Below, one piece after another: positions 1-6,460 of a stretch of DNA of 12,770 nt. The notes beneath the pieces are model-generated. The model saw only the letters and a program-made list of their open reading frames with translations. It did no database searches and had not been told where the DNA came from. Each line of letters begins with the position of its first letter. Position 1 is the stretch's first letter. The stretch lies in NCBI GenBank assembly GCA_018900975.1, contig JAHIFK010000152.1, positions 1 to 12,770 of the forward strand. The letters run 5' to 3'. Both the position numbers and the translations under genes were made by a program. Source of the DNA: Methanobacteriota archaeon (lineage in GTDB: Archaea; Halobacteriota; Methanosarcinia; Methanosarcinales; Methanoperedenaceae).

Positions 1-2
1 AC

Positions 3-1652
3 GAGGACAGGATGGACGAAGTGGTATTTGACGGCGCGATTATGGGCGCTTTGCGTTTTGAGATCGAAAGGATGGAATGGGTGTTCATCCCCAGGCTCGA
101 GGGGGCGCGCAGGCTTGTCGGCGGGAAGAAATGGCTCGTGGTAGATAAGGGCGCGGTTGATTTTTTAATAAAAGGCGCTTCTGTGCTCGCGCCTGGAGTG
201 AACGACGCTGAGGCAAGCATAGTCGAGGACGATGAGGTGATCGTGCTGACGCCGCAAAATGAAGTCGTCGCCACAGGAAGGGCGCGCATGACTGCGCAGC
301 GTATGCTCACACATGAGAAGGGCATGGCTGTAAAAACGCGCTGGAACGGCAAACCAGAACCAATGAGGCAGCCGCAGGCAGGAGAAAAAACCTGGGACGA
401 TGCGGTTGCAGCAAATATGCAGATATTAACAAAATTTGAGGAAAAGTCGCACAACTTCATAAAGAACGTCGCCGAAACCACAGGAAAACCGGTCACGGTC
501 TCATACTCCGGAGGAAAGGACAGCCTTGTGACACTGCTGCTTGTACGCGATGCTGCATGTGATTTCGATATACTTTTCGCTGATACGGGACTTGAGTTTC
601 GCGAGACTGTAGACAATGTGGAACAGACCGCAAAAGAGCTCGGGCTGCCACTGAAGATACACTCCTCAGGTGAAGCTTTCTGGAATTCCATAGACAATTT
701 CGGACCACCCACGGTCGAGGCAAGATGGTGCTGCAAGGTATGCAAGCTCGGCGCGATAACACAGATAATCGAGAATAATTACGAGAACGGTTGCCTCTCT
801 TTCATCGGTCAGCGAAAATACGAGAGCGAGGTAAGGGCCAACAGCGACCACATCTGGAAGAACCCGTGGGTTGGAAACCAGATAGGAGCAACGCCGATCC
901 AGAACTGGACAGCACTTCACGTATGGCTGTATCTTTTCTGGAAGAAGGCAAAATACAATCCTTTATACGAGGAAGGTTTTGACAGGATAGGGTGCTGGCT
1001 TTGTCCTTCAGCAAGCATGGCAGATTTCACAAGATTATCCGAGATCCATCCTGAGCTTGGTGAAAAACTTGAAAAATACCTTCTTGACTATGCATCCAGA
1101 AGCGGACTGCCTGAAGAATGGGTAAGATATGGATTCTGGCGCTGGCAGGTGCTTCCAAAGTCCATTCAGATGATAGCGGAAAAGAAGGGCATAAATATTA
1201 TCCCGAAATGCAGCAAAAAACCAGTCCACTTCACCATGACCATCGGCTACCGCCCGTGCAGGGCAGGCGGCATGACAGCAGAGGGCAGTTTTGGCACACC
1301 GCTGAACCTCCAACAGATATCTGAATCAGGATTTCTGGCTATTATCGGAGAAACAAATTCGATCGACGGCGTTATAATTGCGCAGACAGGGGAGAACAAT
1401 GTCCATGTCTATGCAAGCGGCACAGTTGTGGCGCGGGGCGCAAACGAGGATGAGGCGCGGGATTTGATATGGCTTGCAGAAAAGACGATCCTTCGAGCCC
1501 TGGCTTGCACAGGATGCGGAGTATGCGTCGGGCAGTGCGCGACGCGGGCTATCACAGTGAATGGAACTGCACGAATAAGCGATAAATGCACGCGCTGCGG
1601 GAAATGCACAAGGGCATGTCCTGTCGTGAAATTCGGCTCATCGTCCCAGTAA
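3..1652 (+). CDS. PUA / PP-loop (PAPS-reductase family) / 4Fe-4S ferredoxin fusion protein, 5' end outside the window
   Basis: A cysteine-rich PP-loop enzyme; the substrate is not evident. Counting from the ATG at base 12, residues about 40-110 look like a PUA RNA-binding domain. SGGKDS (166-171) is the PP-loop ATP-pyrophosphatase motif of the PAPS reductase/adenylyltransferase fold. Cysteines 240, 241, 244, 328 and 331 could bind metal or take part in sulfur chemistry. The C-terminal 50 residues form a two-cluster ferredoxin domain (CTGCGVCVGQC at 499-509 and Cys 526, 529, 532, 536). The ATG at 12 is probably not the true start: the frame is open to base 3, the preceding codons read E-D-R, and from memory family members carry an N-terminal zinc ribbon before this point, so the gene is cut by the window edge. 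These proteins are usually annotated as PAPS reductases, but a PUA domain makes RNA thiolation an equally reasonable inference. It converges on the next gene and overlaps it by 15 bases. Confidence 0.88.
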   Translation, partial: EDRMDEVVFDGAIMGALRFEIERMEWVFIPRLEGARRLVGGKKWLVVDKGAVDFLIKGASVLAPGVNDAEASIVEDDEVIVLTPQNEVVATGRARMTAQRMLTHEKGMAVKTRWNGKPEPMRQPQAGEKTWDDAVAANMQILTKFEEKSHNFIKNVAETTGKPVTVSYSGGKDSLVTLLLVRDAACDFDILFADTGLEFRETVDNVEQTAKELGLPLKIHSSGEAFWNSIDNFGPPTVEARWCCKVCKLGAITQIIENNYENGCLSFIGQRKYESEVRANSDHIWKNPWVGNQIGATPIQNWTALHVWLYLFWKKAKYNPLYEEGFDRIGCWLCPSASMADFTRLSEIHPELGEKLEKYLLDYASRSGLPEEWVRYGFWRWQVLPKSIQMIAEKKGINIIPKCSKKPVHFTMTIGYRPCRAGGMTAEGSFGTPLNLQQISESGFLAIIGETNSIDGVIIAQTGENNVHVYASGTVVARGANEDEARDLIWLAEKTILRALACTGCGVCVGQCATRAITVNGTARISDKCTRCGKCTRACPVVKFGSSSQ

Positions 1653-2144
1653 CCTGTCAAGGAAACCGCGTTTGAACTTGACCCCCTTAATAAAGATCTC
1701 TGCTCCCTGATCTTTTGATATCGTGTGCACCTTTTTCACGTTGATCTTTCCACCCAGGGTATTGCCGATGCTATTTATTTCGTCCGCATCGATCTCACCG
1801 CCAACCATAGAGCTTCCAGTTTCATCGCCGACTTTTTTGGCGATTATCTTTCCATGTCTCATGCACGAACCCAGGTTATCCCCGGCTACTTCAACCGCGA
1901 TAATGCCTTTTTCAAGTTCAAACCCGATATAGTCAAGCCCGTTCACATCGAGTTCAAAAGTCCCTGGATACATGCGTTCAGCACAGAGGGATGTCAGGTA
2001 GCCCAATACCATCTTATCGTGTGGACCTCTGGGAACTGACTCCATTATGATTTGATGGATATCCCTGGCGTCCGAAGGGGCGGCCTTTTTCACTTCACTT
2101 TTGCTCACATTTTCAATCTTTGCGATCAGCTCTTCAAGCATCAT
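1638..2144 (-). CDS. Hypothetical protein with GXGXG-like beta-helix
   Basis: A 168-residue protein with no predicted signal peptide or membrane segment. The N-terminal 60 residues look helical and hydrophilic. Residues about 65-140 contain short repeats rich in Gly, Ile, Val and Asp, with GSCMRHG, GSSMVGG and GNTLGG at regular spacing. This resembles the right-handed beta-helix GXGXG fold of glutamate synthase C-termini and of formylmethanofuran dehydrogenase subunit C. The fold is inferred from the pattern alone, and the protein lacks the rest of either enzyme, so no function is assigned. The start is ATG-ATG at 2144/2141; neither has a clear Shine-Dalgarno sequence. The 3' end overlaps the ferredoxin-fusion gene by 15 bases on the opposite strand. 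The gene is divergent from cgi121 across 77 bases. Confidence 0.75.
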   Translation of the reverse strand: MMLEELIAKIENVSKSEVKKAAPSDARDIHQIIMESVPRGPHDKMVLGYLTSLCAERMYPGTFELDVNGLDYIGFELEKGIIAVEVAGDNLGSCMRHGKIIAKKVGDETGSSMVGGEIDADEINSIGNTLGGKINVKKVHTISKDQGAEIFIKGVKFKRGFLDRLLGR

Positions 2145-2221
2145 ACTTTTAACTACTGCTTTCTGAGTTTAACTATTTTTTCATCGCTACCTTTTTCATG
2201 AAAAACCCCGTTTAAAGACTG

Positions 2222-2722
2222 ATGATTCATATCCTTGAAGGCAAGGTGTCCATAGATGACGTGGAAGAGTTCCTGCATAAGCTTAAAAAGATAAGCATTG
2301 AAAATAACCTGACCATTCAGGCGCTGGACGCTGATAAGATCGCAGGCGAGGAACACATCAGGTTCGCGGTGGAAAAGGCAATAAATTCATTCAAGACCGG
2401 GACCGCTATCGCGAACGACCTCTCCAAGGAAATAATGCTGTATGCAGCAGGCACGCGCCAGATAAGCAGGGCAGTTAAGCTGGGGATACATAAGGGTGAG
2501 AACAATATCGTGCTCGTGGCTGTTGGAGAAACAGAACTATCGGGATTTGATGAAATATTTGATGAAATAATACATGAGTATGTGCTTGCATATAATGTGT
2601 CTAAAAAAGAGGCGCTCATGAAAGTTTTCGGTATTACGAATGAGGAGCTTGAAGCTGTGGGGAAGGATAAGCTTCCAGAGCTTGTGCTTGAAAGGGTGGC
2701 GCTGGTGGATGTTATTAAGTGA
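2222..2722 (+). CDS. cgi121: KEOPS complex subunit Cgi121
   Basis: Small accessory subunit of KEOPS, the complex that makes threonylcarbamoyl-adenosine (t6A) at position 37 of ANN-decoding tRNAs in the cytoplasm. Cgi121 binds Bud32 and the tRNA 3' CCA end. The 166-residue length suits the archaeal family. The diagnostic central segment is present: an IANDLSKEIMLYAAGTRQ stretch (about residues 61-78), followed by a conserved I-x-R-A-V-K-L-G-I turn and a strand-rich VLVAVG. The C-terminal helices (ELVLERVALVDVI) also fit. The start at 2222 gives the expected N-terminal strand. No strong Shine-Dalgarno sequence lies upstream, so a short-leader transcript is likely. The other KEOPS genes (Kae1-Bud32, Pcc1) are not in the window. 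Confidence 0.9.
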   Translation: MIHILEGKVSIDDVEEFLHKLKKISIENNLTIQALDADKIAGEEHIRFAVEKAINSFKTGTAIANDLSKEIMLYAAGTRQISRAVKLGIHKGENNIVLVAVGETELSGFDEIFDEIIHEYVLAYNVSKKEALMKVFGITNEELEAVGKDKLPELVLERVALVDVIK

Positions 2723-2785
2723 GCCTAAAGCAGACCTGATAATATAGCTTAAAATTAGAAAATGAACCCTATTAAAAATCAACAC

Positions 2786-2864
2786 CGAACTGGTACGAAC
2801 TCGGACTAACTCAGGTCGTCGTGAGTTCGTATTAAGTTCGCTGTGAGTTCGTTGTTAATTCTCC
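2786..2864. repeat. Imperfect inverted repeat and tandem GAGTTCG repeats downstream of cgi121
   Basis: The left arm 2786-2802 (CGAAC-tgg-TACGAACTC) is the complement of 2823-2840 (GAGTTCGTA-ttaa-GTTCG), with a 20-base loop. The right arm begins a pair of 22-base direct repeats (2821-2842 and 2843-2864) that share GTGAGTTCGT exactly and are looser after it. The structure could form a long hairpin in RNA from cgi121 or in single-stranded DNA. Nothing shows it to be a protein-binding site. Confidence 0.6.
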
Positions 2865-2995
2865 ATCACATTACTGGCGTTCAAAATAATACGACGACGC
2901 ATTGGGTTTTGCGGAGGCGCCACAAATTAATTCAGTGCGATTTGTGACTTTCAGATAGGATTTACTGGATAAAATGGATGTGCATTATTGGCTCG

Positions 2996-3022
2996 TATCC
3001 TGTCGATCCTGTTTATCCTGTC
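2996..3022. repeat. Three-unit nonamer repeat (TATCCTGTC type)
   Basis: Three consecutive 9-base units read TATCCTGTC, GATCCTGTT and TATCCTGTC. The 9-base period matches two other nonamer arrays near the right end of the window. From memory, arrays of this sort are common intergenic sequences in Methanosarcinales and other environmental genomes. Their role is unknown. Confidence 0.65.
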
Positions 3023-3043
3023 GAATCGGCGCCCCCGCCCGTA

Positions 3044-3080
3044 TTTTTTTATGATAATAAGTGCTTATTTTGCTTTTTTT
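3044..3080 (+). terminator. Possible U-run terminator for the cgi121 transcript
   Basis: Two seven-base T-runs on the plus strand (3044-3050 and 3074-3080) flank a perfect six-base dyad (AATAAG-TG-CTTATT, 3056-3069). Archaeal RNA polymerase terminates at U-runs with or without a hairpin, so this suits the end of a long cgi121 3' region. It cannot serve the minus-strand gene that ends at 3084, for which the runs read as A. Confidence 0.35.
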
Positions 3081-3083
3081 CAT

Positions 3084-4250
3084 TCAAAACAGCGTCTTGA
3101 ACGCAACTCCAAGCAGCCTTACAAGCCGCATCTTATCAGCGCCCCTGAGCAGTTCCTTCAAAAGCACGGAAGGATGGTCCATGTCGCCGTATTTCGTGAT
3201 GCGCTCACTCATCCCGGGACGGTTCAGGAACCCTATGAACTCATTCAGGTTTTCATCGCTTAACTTCCCAAGGCTCTTATGAATGATCATCCCTATCGAA
3301 AGCTCCCTTCCCACCGCGTTGCGCCACCTTTTTTCATACTCTCCAGTGTCGGTTTCTTTTCGCGCAGCCCGCGCCGCAACCTCGCCTGCTATCTTTGCGC
3401 ATACTGCTCCCATATAGACACCGCCCCCTGACGTGGGTTTCACCTGCCCTGCCGCATCGCCAACAAGCAAAACGTTCTCCTTTGCCGTTCTATCAGGCGG
3501 GCCCAGAGGTATGCCTCCGACAACATGTTCTGTGCGCGAACCAGTGTATCTTGAAGCAAGCACGGGATGCTTAATGAGTTCTTCAAGATAATTCAATGCC
3601 GGCTTATAACCCATATTTTTTGCAAGACCGATGCGGGCCATTCCAGCAAAAGGCACAGCCCATCCAAAAAAACCAGGCGCGAAGTTATTTCCTGTAAATA
3701 TCTCAACGAATTCAGGGTCTCTGGCATGATATGGAGCCTCGAACTGTATCCCTGACAGGAATTTCTTGCATCTGGGAAGCCCTGCTGCCCTGCCCACGCT
3801 GCTCATAATGCCGTCAGCCCCGATAATGAGATCTGCCTGGATATCCTTTATTACACCGCTTGATAATACTGAGATCCCGCCATTTTGAAGCCCCATAAAA
3901 CGCGTCTTCAACATGAGTTCAACGCCTGCATCAAGAGAGTGTTCCACAAGCTCCCTGTCGAAAACTTTTCGGTCAATCACGTATGCCATAACATCTTTTC
4001 CCCGGATGGTGAGTTCATCCCCATTCGGAGCATACACAAAAGCCCCCTTCATTCTGGATAGGACGAAGTTGCCTTCCCCGATTTCGCATTGCACAAGTGC
4101 GGCCTTGCTGATAAGCCCGGTGCACTGGACTGGAGAACCTATGCTTGAGTGCTCTTCTATCAGCAGCGTTCGCGCCCCGTTCCTGGCGGCATATTTCGAT
4201 GCGATAGCACCTGTTGGACCTGCGCCAACAACCGCGACATCGTACTTCAT
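3084..4250 (-). CDS. Geranylgeranyl reductase family FAD-dependent oxidoreductase
   Basis: Probable digeranylgeranylglycerophospholipid reductase, which saturates the isoprenoid chains of archaeal membrane lipids, or a close paralogue acting on another polyprenyl substrate. The 388 residues begin with the FAD-binding Rossmann motif GAGPTG, followed by an acidic strand end (LLIEE, about residues 29-33). Other family signatures are VQCTGLIS (about 42-49), GADGIMSSVGRAAGL in the middle, and the second FAD motif LLVGDAAGQVKPTSGGG followed by YMG. Length and motif order suit the archaeal GGR family. The start ATG has AAGAGGT two to three bases upstream. The gene is transcribed alone, divergently from the 4328 gene. 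Several GGR paralogues per genome are normal in archaea, so the exact substrate is uncertain. Confidence 0.9.
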   Translation of the reverse strand: MKYDVAVVGAGPTGAIASKYAARNGARTLLIEEHSSIGSPVQCTGLISKAALVQCEIGEGNFVLSRMKGAFVYAPNGDELTIRGKDVMAYVIDRKVFDRELVEHSLDAGVELMLKTRFMGLQNGGISVLSSGVIKDIQADLIIGADGIMSSVGRAAGLPRCKKFLSGIQFEAPYHARDPEFVEIFTGNNFAPGFFGWAVPFAGMARIGLAKNMGYKPALNYLEELIKHPVLASRYTGSRTEHVVGGIPLGPPDRTAKENVLLVGDAAGQVKPTSGGGVYMGAVCAKIAGEVAARAARKETDTGEYEKRWRNAVGRELSIGMIIHKSLGKLSDENLNEFIGFLNRPGMSERITKYGDMDHPSVLLKELLRGADKMRLVRLLGVAFKTLF

Positions 4251-4290
4251 ATACCTCTTAATGCACCAACAGGATAATTAATGCTTAGCA

Positions 4291-4303
4291 GAAAGCTTTT
4301 AAG
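4291..4303 (+). promoter_or_regulatory. Possible TATA box for the 4328 gene
   Basis: An A/T-rich GCTTTTAAG stretch ends at 4303. Its centre lies about 30 bases before the ATG at 4328, so the transcript would have almost no leader. This favours 4328 over the in-frame ATG at 4304, which lies directly against the box. The call rests on position and composition only. Confidence 0.3.
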
Positions 4304-4327
4304 ATGCCCGGATTATACAGAAATAAT

Positions 4328-4807
4328 ATGAAACGCATTTATCATCAATTTCCTCCTAAGCCAGAATTTGAGAGAAAATATAATTTTCAGTCAGACCTCC
4401 CATTCATTGTCAGGTCGATGGCCGGGATGAACGGGCAGTTCGGAACGTTCATAACCGATTCACCAGACATGAAATTGCGCCCTGTCCAGGCAAAGAGAAG
4501 TATTACAATTGAAATAACTGACCGAACTGTAAATTTTTCTTCCCTCAATAAAGACACGATCGAATCCGTACTCAGGGATGTTACAAATGAGGGAACGATA
4601 GATTTCAGGGTAACCCTCAAATATTCATTCCTTGATGACAAGTTCGACCGCGTTCCGTTCAAGGGAGACTCCTTCCTTGTACGAACAAGTCTCGATAGCG
4701 GGATACTCACGATGAACGTTCACCACATAGATGGCATGGGCAGGACTGAAAGCGTAAGAATTGCAGATACCATTGTTGATGAGATCATAAAGAACGCCCC
4801 CAAATGA
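4328..4807 (+). CDS. Hypothetical protein, cotranscribed with DUF2240
   Basis: A 159-residue soluble protein that I do not recognise. If translation began at the in-frame ATG at 4304 it would be 167 residues, but that codon sits against a TATA-like stretch. The sequence is rich in beta strands with alternating hydrophobic residues (SITIEITDRTVNF, TIDFRVTLKYSFL, SFLVRTSLDSGILTMNVHHIDG) and ends in an amphipathic helix (IADTIVDEIIK). It has no cysteine pairs, membrane segments or recognisable catalytic motif. The N-terminal IYHQFPPKPEFERKYNF is aromatic and basic. The stop codon overlaps the start of the DUF2240 gene (ATGA), so the two are probably translationally coupled and may act together. 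Codon use resembles the neighbours. Confidence 0.75.
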   Translation: MKRIYHQFPPKPEFERKYNFQSDLPFIVRSMAGMNGQFGTFITDSPDMKLRPVQAKRSITIEITDRTVNFSSLNKDTIESVLRDVTNEGTIDFRVTLKYSFLDDKFDRVPFKGDSFLVRTSLDSGILTMNVHHIDGMGRTESVRIADTIVDEIIKNAPK

Positions 4808-5277
4808 CCGACCTGATATATACTGTTTCTGTTCCTTTCAAAAGAAAGGGGAAGGACTCACTAAAAGAGAGCGAGTTCATACTTGCCCTCTCTTTTGACC
4901 TGAACTGGTTCTCTCCAGATCAGGCAAAAAAAGTAGTTCTGGAGGCAGAGAAAGCCGGACTCTTAAAAAGAGAGGGAGATATTATTCATCCTGCTTTTGA
5001 TCTCTCCTCTGTAGAGGCCCCTCATGGATTCAAGCCAGGTGTTTTCGAGGAGGAGGAGCGTTCGATCTTTGACAGGATAATTGAGCGCATAACAGCAGAA
5101 ACCGGAATGGATAAACGCAGGGTGATATCGCTTATAAATAAAAAAAGGGACGAACTCTCAAAGCTCGTTGAAATTGAGGTCAGCGCTATACTGGTAGCGC
5201 TGGAGCACGGTGTAGCTCTGGATAACATTATAGATGAAGAATATAAAGCGTTAATTAATCCTTCGTCTTCTTCTTGA
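4804..5277 (+). CDS. DUF2240 family protein
   Basis: A 157-residue protein matching the archaeal DUF2240 family by its N-terminus (YTVSVPFKRKGKDSLKESEF) and by a winged-helix-like stretch after it (FSPDQAKKVVLEAEKAGLLKR, about residues 37-58). That stretch includes the turn LLKREGDIIHPAFD, which resembles a wing. The C-terminal half is helical (IFDRIIERITAETGMDKRRV, then ISLINKKRDELSKLVEIEVSA). The function is not known; a nucleic-acid-binding role is inferred from the helix pattern only. The start ATG lies in an ATGA overlap with the upstream gene. The last 23 bases overlap the 3' end of rpoL on the other strand. Confidence 0.85.
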   Translation: MTDLIYTVSVPFKRKGKDSLKESEFILALSFDLNWFSPDQAKKVVLEAEKAGLLKREGDIIHPAFDLSSVEAPHGFKPGVFEEEERSIFDRIIERITAETGMDKRRVISLINKKRDELSKLVEIEVSAILVALEHGVALDNIIDEEYKALINPSSSS

Positions 5278-5533
5278 ATAACTTGATAAACTCGTCGCAT
5301 TCCTTGACGAGTTCACCTGACGCTTTTTTTATCACTTCTATGGGGTCGGCGCCGTCTGTTCTCACAAAAAGTATAGGTTCGCTTATCGTGGGGTGTTTGA
5401 TATCGTATGTGGCTATCTCAACATGCTTGTTGTTAAGTAAAGCTGTTTTAAGCGTGTTCAGGAGAGTATGCGACTCTCCTGCCACCTTTATGCTGATCTC
5501 GTTATCCGTCTTATTTACTATAGTAAGTTCCAT
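5255..5533 (-). CDS. rpoL: DNA-directed RNA polymerase subunit L (Rpo11)
   Basis: The small assembly subunit that pairs with Rpo3 (D) in the alpha-like platform of archaeal RNA polymerase; it corresponds to eukaryotic Rpb11/AC19. At 92 residues it is the standard length. Family features are the N-terminal strand, the ESHTLLNTLKTALLN helix (about 20-34), the strand VEIATYDIKHPTISEPILFV and a charged C-terminal helix ending in lysines. It starts 8 bases after the csl4 stop, in a minus-strand operon with two methyltransferases and csl4. The pairing of csl4 and rpoL is a recurrent euryarchaeal arrangement. The 3' end overlaps the DUF2240 gene by 23 bases, so convergent transcription runs through both stops. 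Confidence 0.95.
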   Translation of the reverse strand: MELTIVNKTDNEISIKVAGESHTLLNTLKTALLNNKHVEIATYDIKHPTISEPILFVRTDGADPIEVIKKASGELVKECDEFIKLFKKKTKD

Positions 5534-5541
5534 GTTCTCAC

Positions 5542-6126
5542 CTAAATTATACCTGTCCCGTAATCAGAAGACATTTTCCTCGTTTCAGTTCTCTTACAGT
5601 TGGGACATTTGAGTTTATCATTCTCTCTTTTCAGAACAGTCCTGCAGTTTCCGCAGTAAGCCTTCATAACGCCGAGTTCTTTGTTCACGGTTGAAAGGCG
5701 CATGTTCCGAAGGTCAAGGACCCTTCCTTTCACTATATCAAAAGGCGCAAATTCGTAGGACAGGTCTTTGACATAAGCGTCTTTGACATTAGAAACGTGA
5801 ATTGCTGCGCCCGCTGCGTTCACTATCGCACGCTCGCCCCTGCCTTTTATACCAGCTATCTCCACAAGCGCTACAGATTCTTTCATGTCTGTGACCTGTC
5901 CAACAACAATATCCCCTACTGCAAGTTGCGGGGGGATATTCGTTACAGGTTCAACTGCAATCGAACGTTCCTTGGCGTTTATTCTCACATATCCTGTGGA
6001 CGCTGCATATATACTACCCCTGTCTTCAAATGTTCCTTTTTTCGGAATGAATTCCTCTGAAGTGCCGATGAGCTCCCCAGGAAGTACTATCTTTCCCGTT
6101 TCCTTTTCGTTTCGGGGTTTTTTCAC
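5542..6126 (-). CDS. csl4: Exosome complex RNA-binding subunit Csl4
   Basis: Cap subunit of the archaeal exosome, which sits on the Rrp41-Rrp42 ring and helps feed RNA for 3'-5' degradation or tailing. The order of parts is typical: an N-terminal barrel (GKIVLPGELIGTSEEFIPKKG, then GYVRIN), an S1 RNA-binding domain (about 65-145), and a C-terminal zinc ribbon with Cys 158, 161, 174 and 177 (YCGNC...CPNC). The 194 residues counted from the GTG at 6126 match the usual size. That GTG has no good Shine-Dalgarno sequence and comes nine codons before conserved sequence. The frame continues open upstream to 6471 through an acidic repeat, so the real N-terminus may be longer (see findings). It lies between the METTL5-like gene and rpoL. 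Confidence 0.93.
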   Translation of the reverse strand: MKKPRNEKETGKIVLPGELIGTSEEFIPKKGTFEDRGSIYAASTGYVRINAKERSIAVEPVTNIPPQLAVGDIVVGQVTDMKESVALVEIAGIKGRGERAIVNAAGAAIHVSNVKDAYVKDLSYEFAPFDIVKGRVLDLRNMRLSTVNKELGVMKAYCGNCRTVLKRENDKLKCPNCKRTETRKMSSDYGTGII

Positions 6127-6148
6127 CGACCGGTCTGTCTTCTCTAAT

Positions 6149-6345
6149 TCTTCTTCGGTCTCTTTGACATCCTTTTCAGTTGTCTCGATATCTTCTTCGG
6201 TCTCTTTGACATCCTTTTCAGTTGTCTCGATGTCTTCTTCGGTCTCTTCGACATCCTTTTCAGTTGTCTCGATATCTTCTTCAGTCTCTTCGATATCCTC
6301 TTCAATTGTCTCGATATCTTCTTCAGTCTCTTCGACATCCTCTTC
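6149..6345 (-). repeat. 42-base tandem repeat, in frame with csl4, coding an acidic heptad helix
   Basis: About 4.7 copies of a 42-base unit start at 6149, 6191, 6233, 6275 and 6317 (last one partial). Read in the csl4 frame on the minus strand, each unit gives TEEDIETTEKDVKE or a close variant, that is two heptads with Ile or Val once per heptad. Units 1 and 2 differ only by a GAT/GAC synonymous change. Later units differ by ACC/ACT (synonymous), V/I, K/E and one T/I. In the neighbouring minus frame the same changes would include Leu to Pro and Ile to Met or Thr, so the acidic frame looks like the selected one. No ATG, GTG or TTG occurs in this frame between the stop at 6474-6472 and the GTG at 6126. 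The stretch 6127-6471 is otherwise without an annotated gene. Confidence 0.8.
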
Positions 6346-6460
6346 TATTTTATCTTCAGGATGTTTATCGTCTTTCTTTAATGTTCTTGATTTTGCGTCG
6401 CCTTTTACAAGCTTTCTTCTGCCTGTGGCTTTCTTTCTCTTGATTCTAATAATGATCCCT

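Larger units (their letters stand above)
2723..3083. other. 361-base convergent intergenic region
   Basis: This gap lies between the 3' ends of cgi121 (+) and the geranylgeranyl reductase (-). Open frames reach into it, but none has coding character. It contains the GAGTTCG dyad, a 27-base nonamer repeat and plus-strand T-runs (entered separately). Between 2865 and 2995 I see no gene, RNA or clear structure. Confidence 0.6.

Noticed and set aside
2988..3282. Two overlapping plus-strand open frames of 91 and 73 residues
   Set aside because: They are antisense to the end of the geranylgeranyl reductase and run through the nonamer repeat; no start signals or family features.
6144..6338. 64-residue lysine/arginine-rich open frame on the minus strand across the 42-base repeats
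   Set aside because: The repeat length is a multiple of three, so all frames stay open. Changes between copies are harsher here (Leu/Pro, Ile/Met/Thr) than in the acidic csl4 frame.
6149..6345. CRISPR-like array
   Set aside because: The 42-base units are contiguous, with no unique spacers, and are in frame with csl4.
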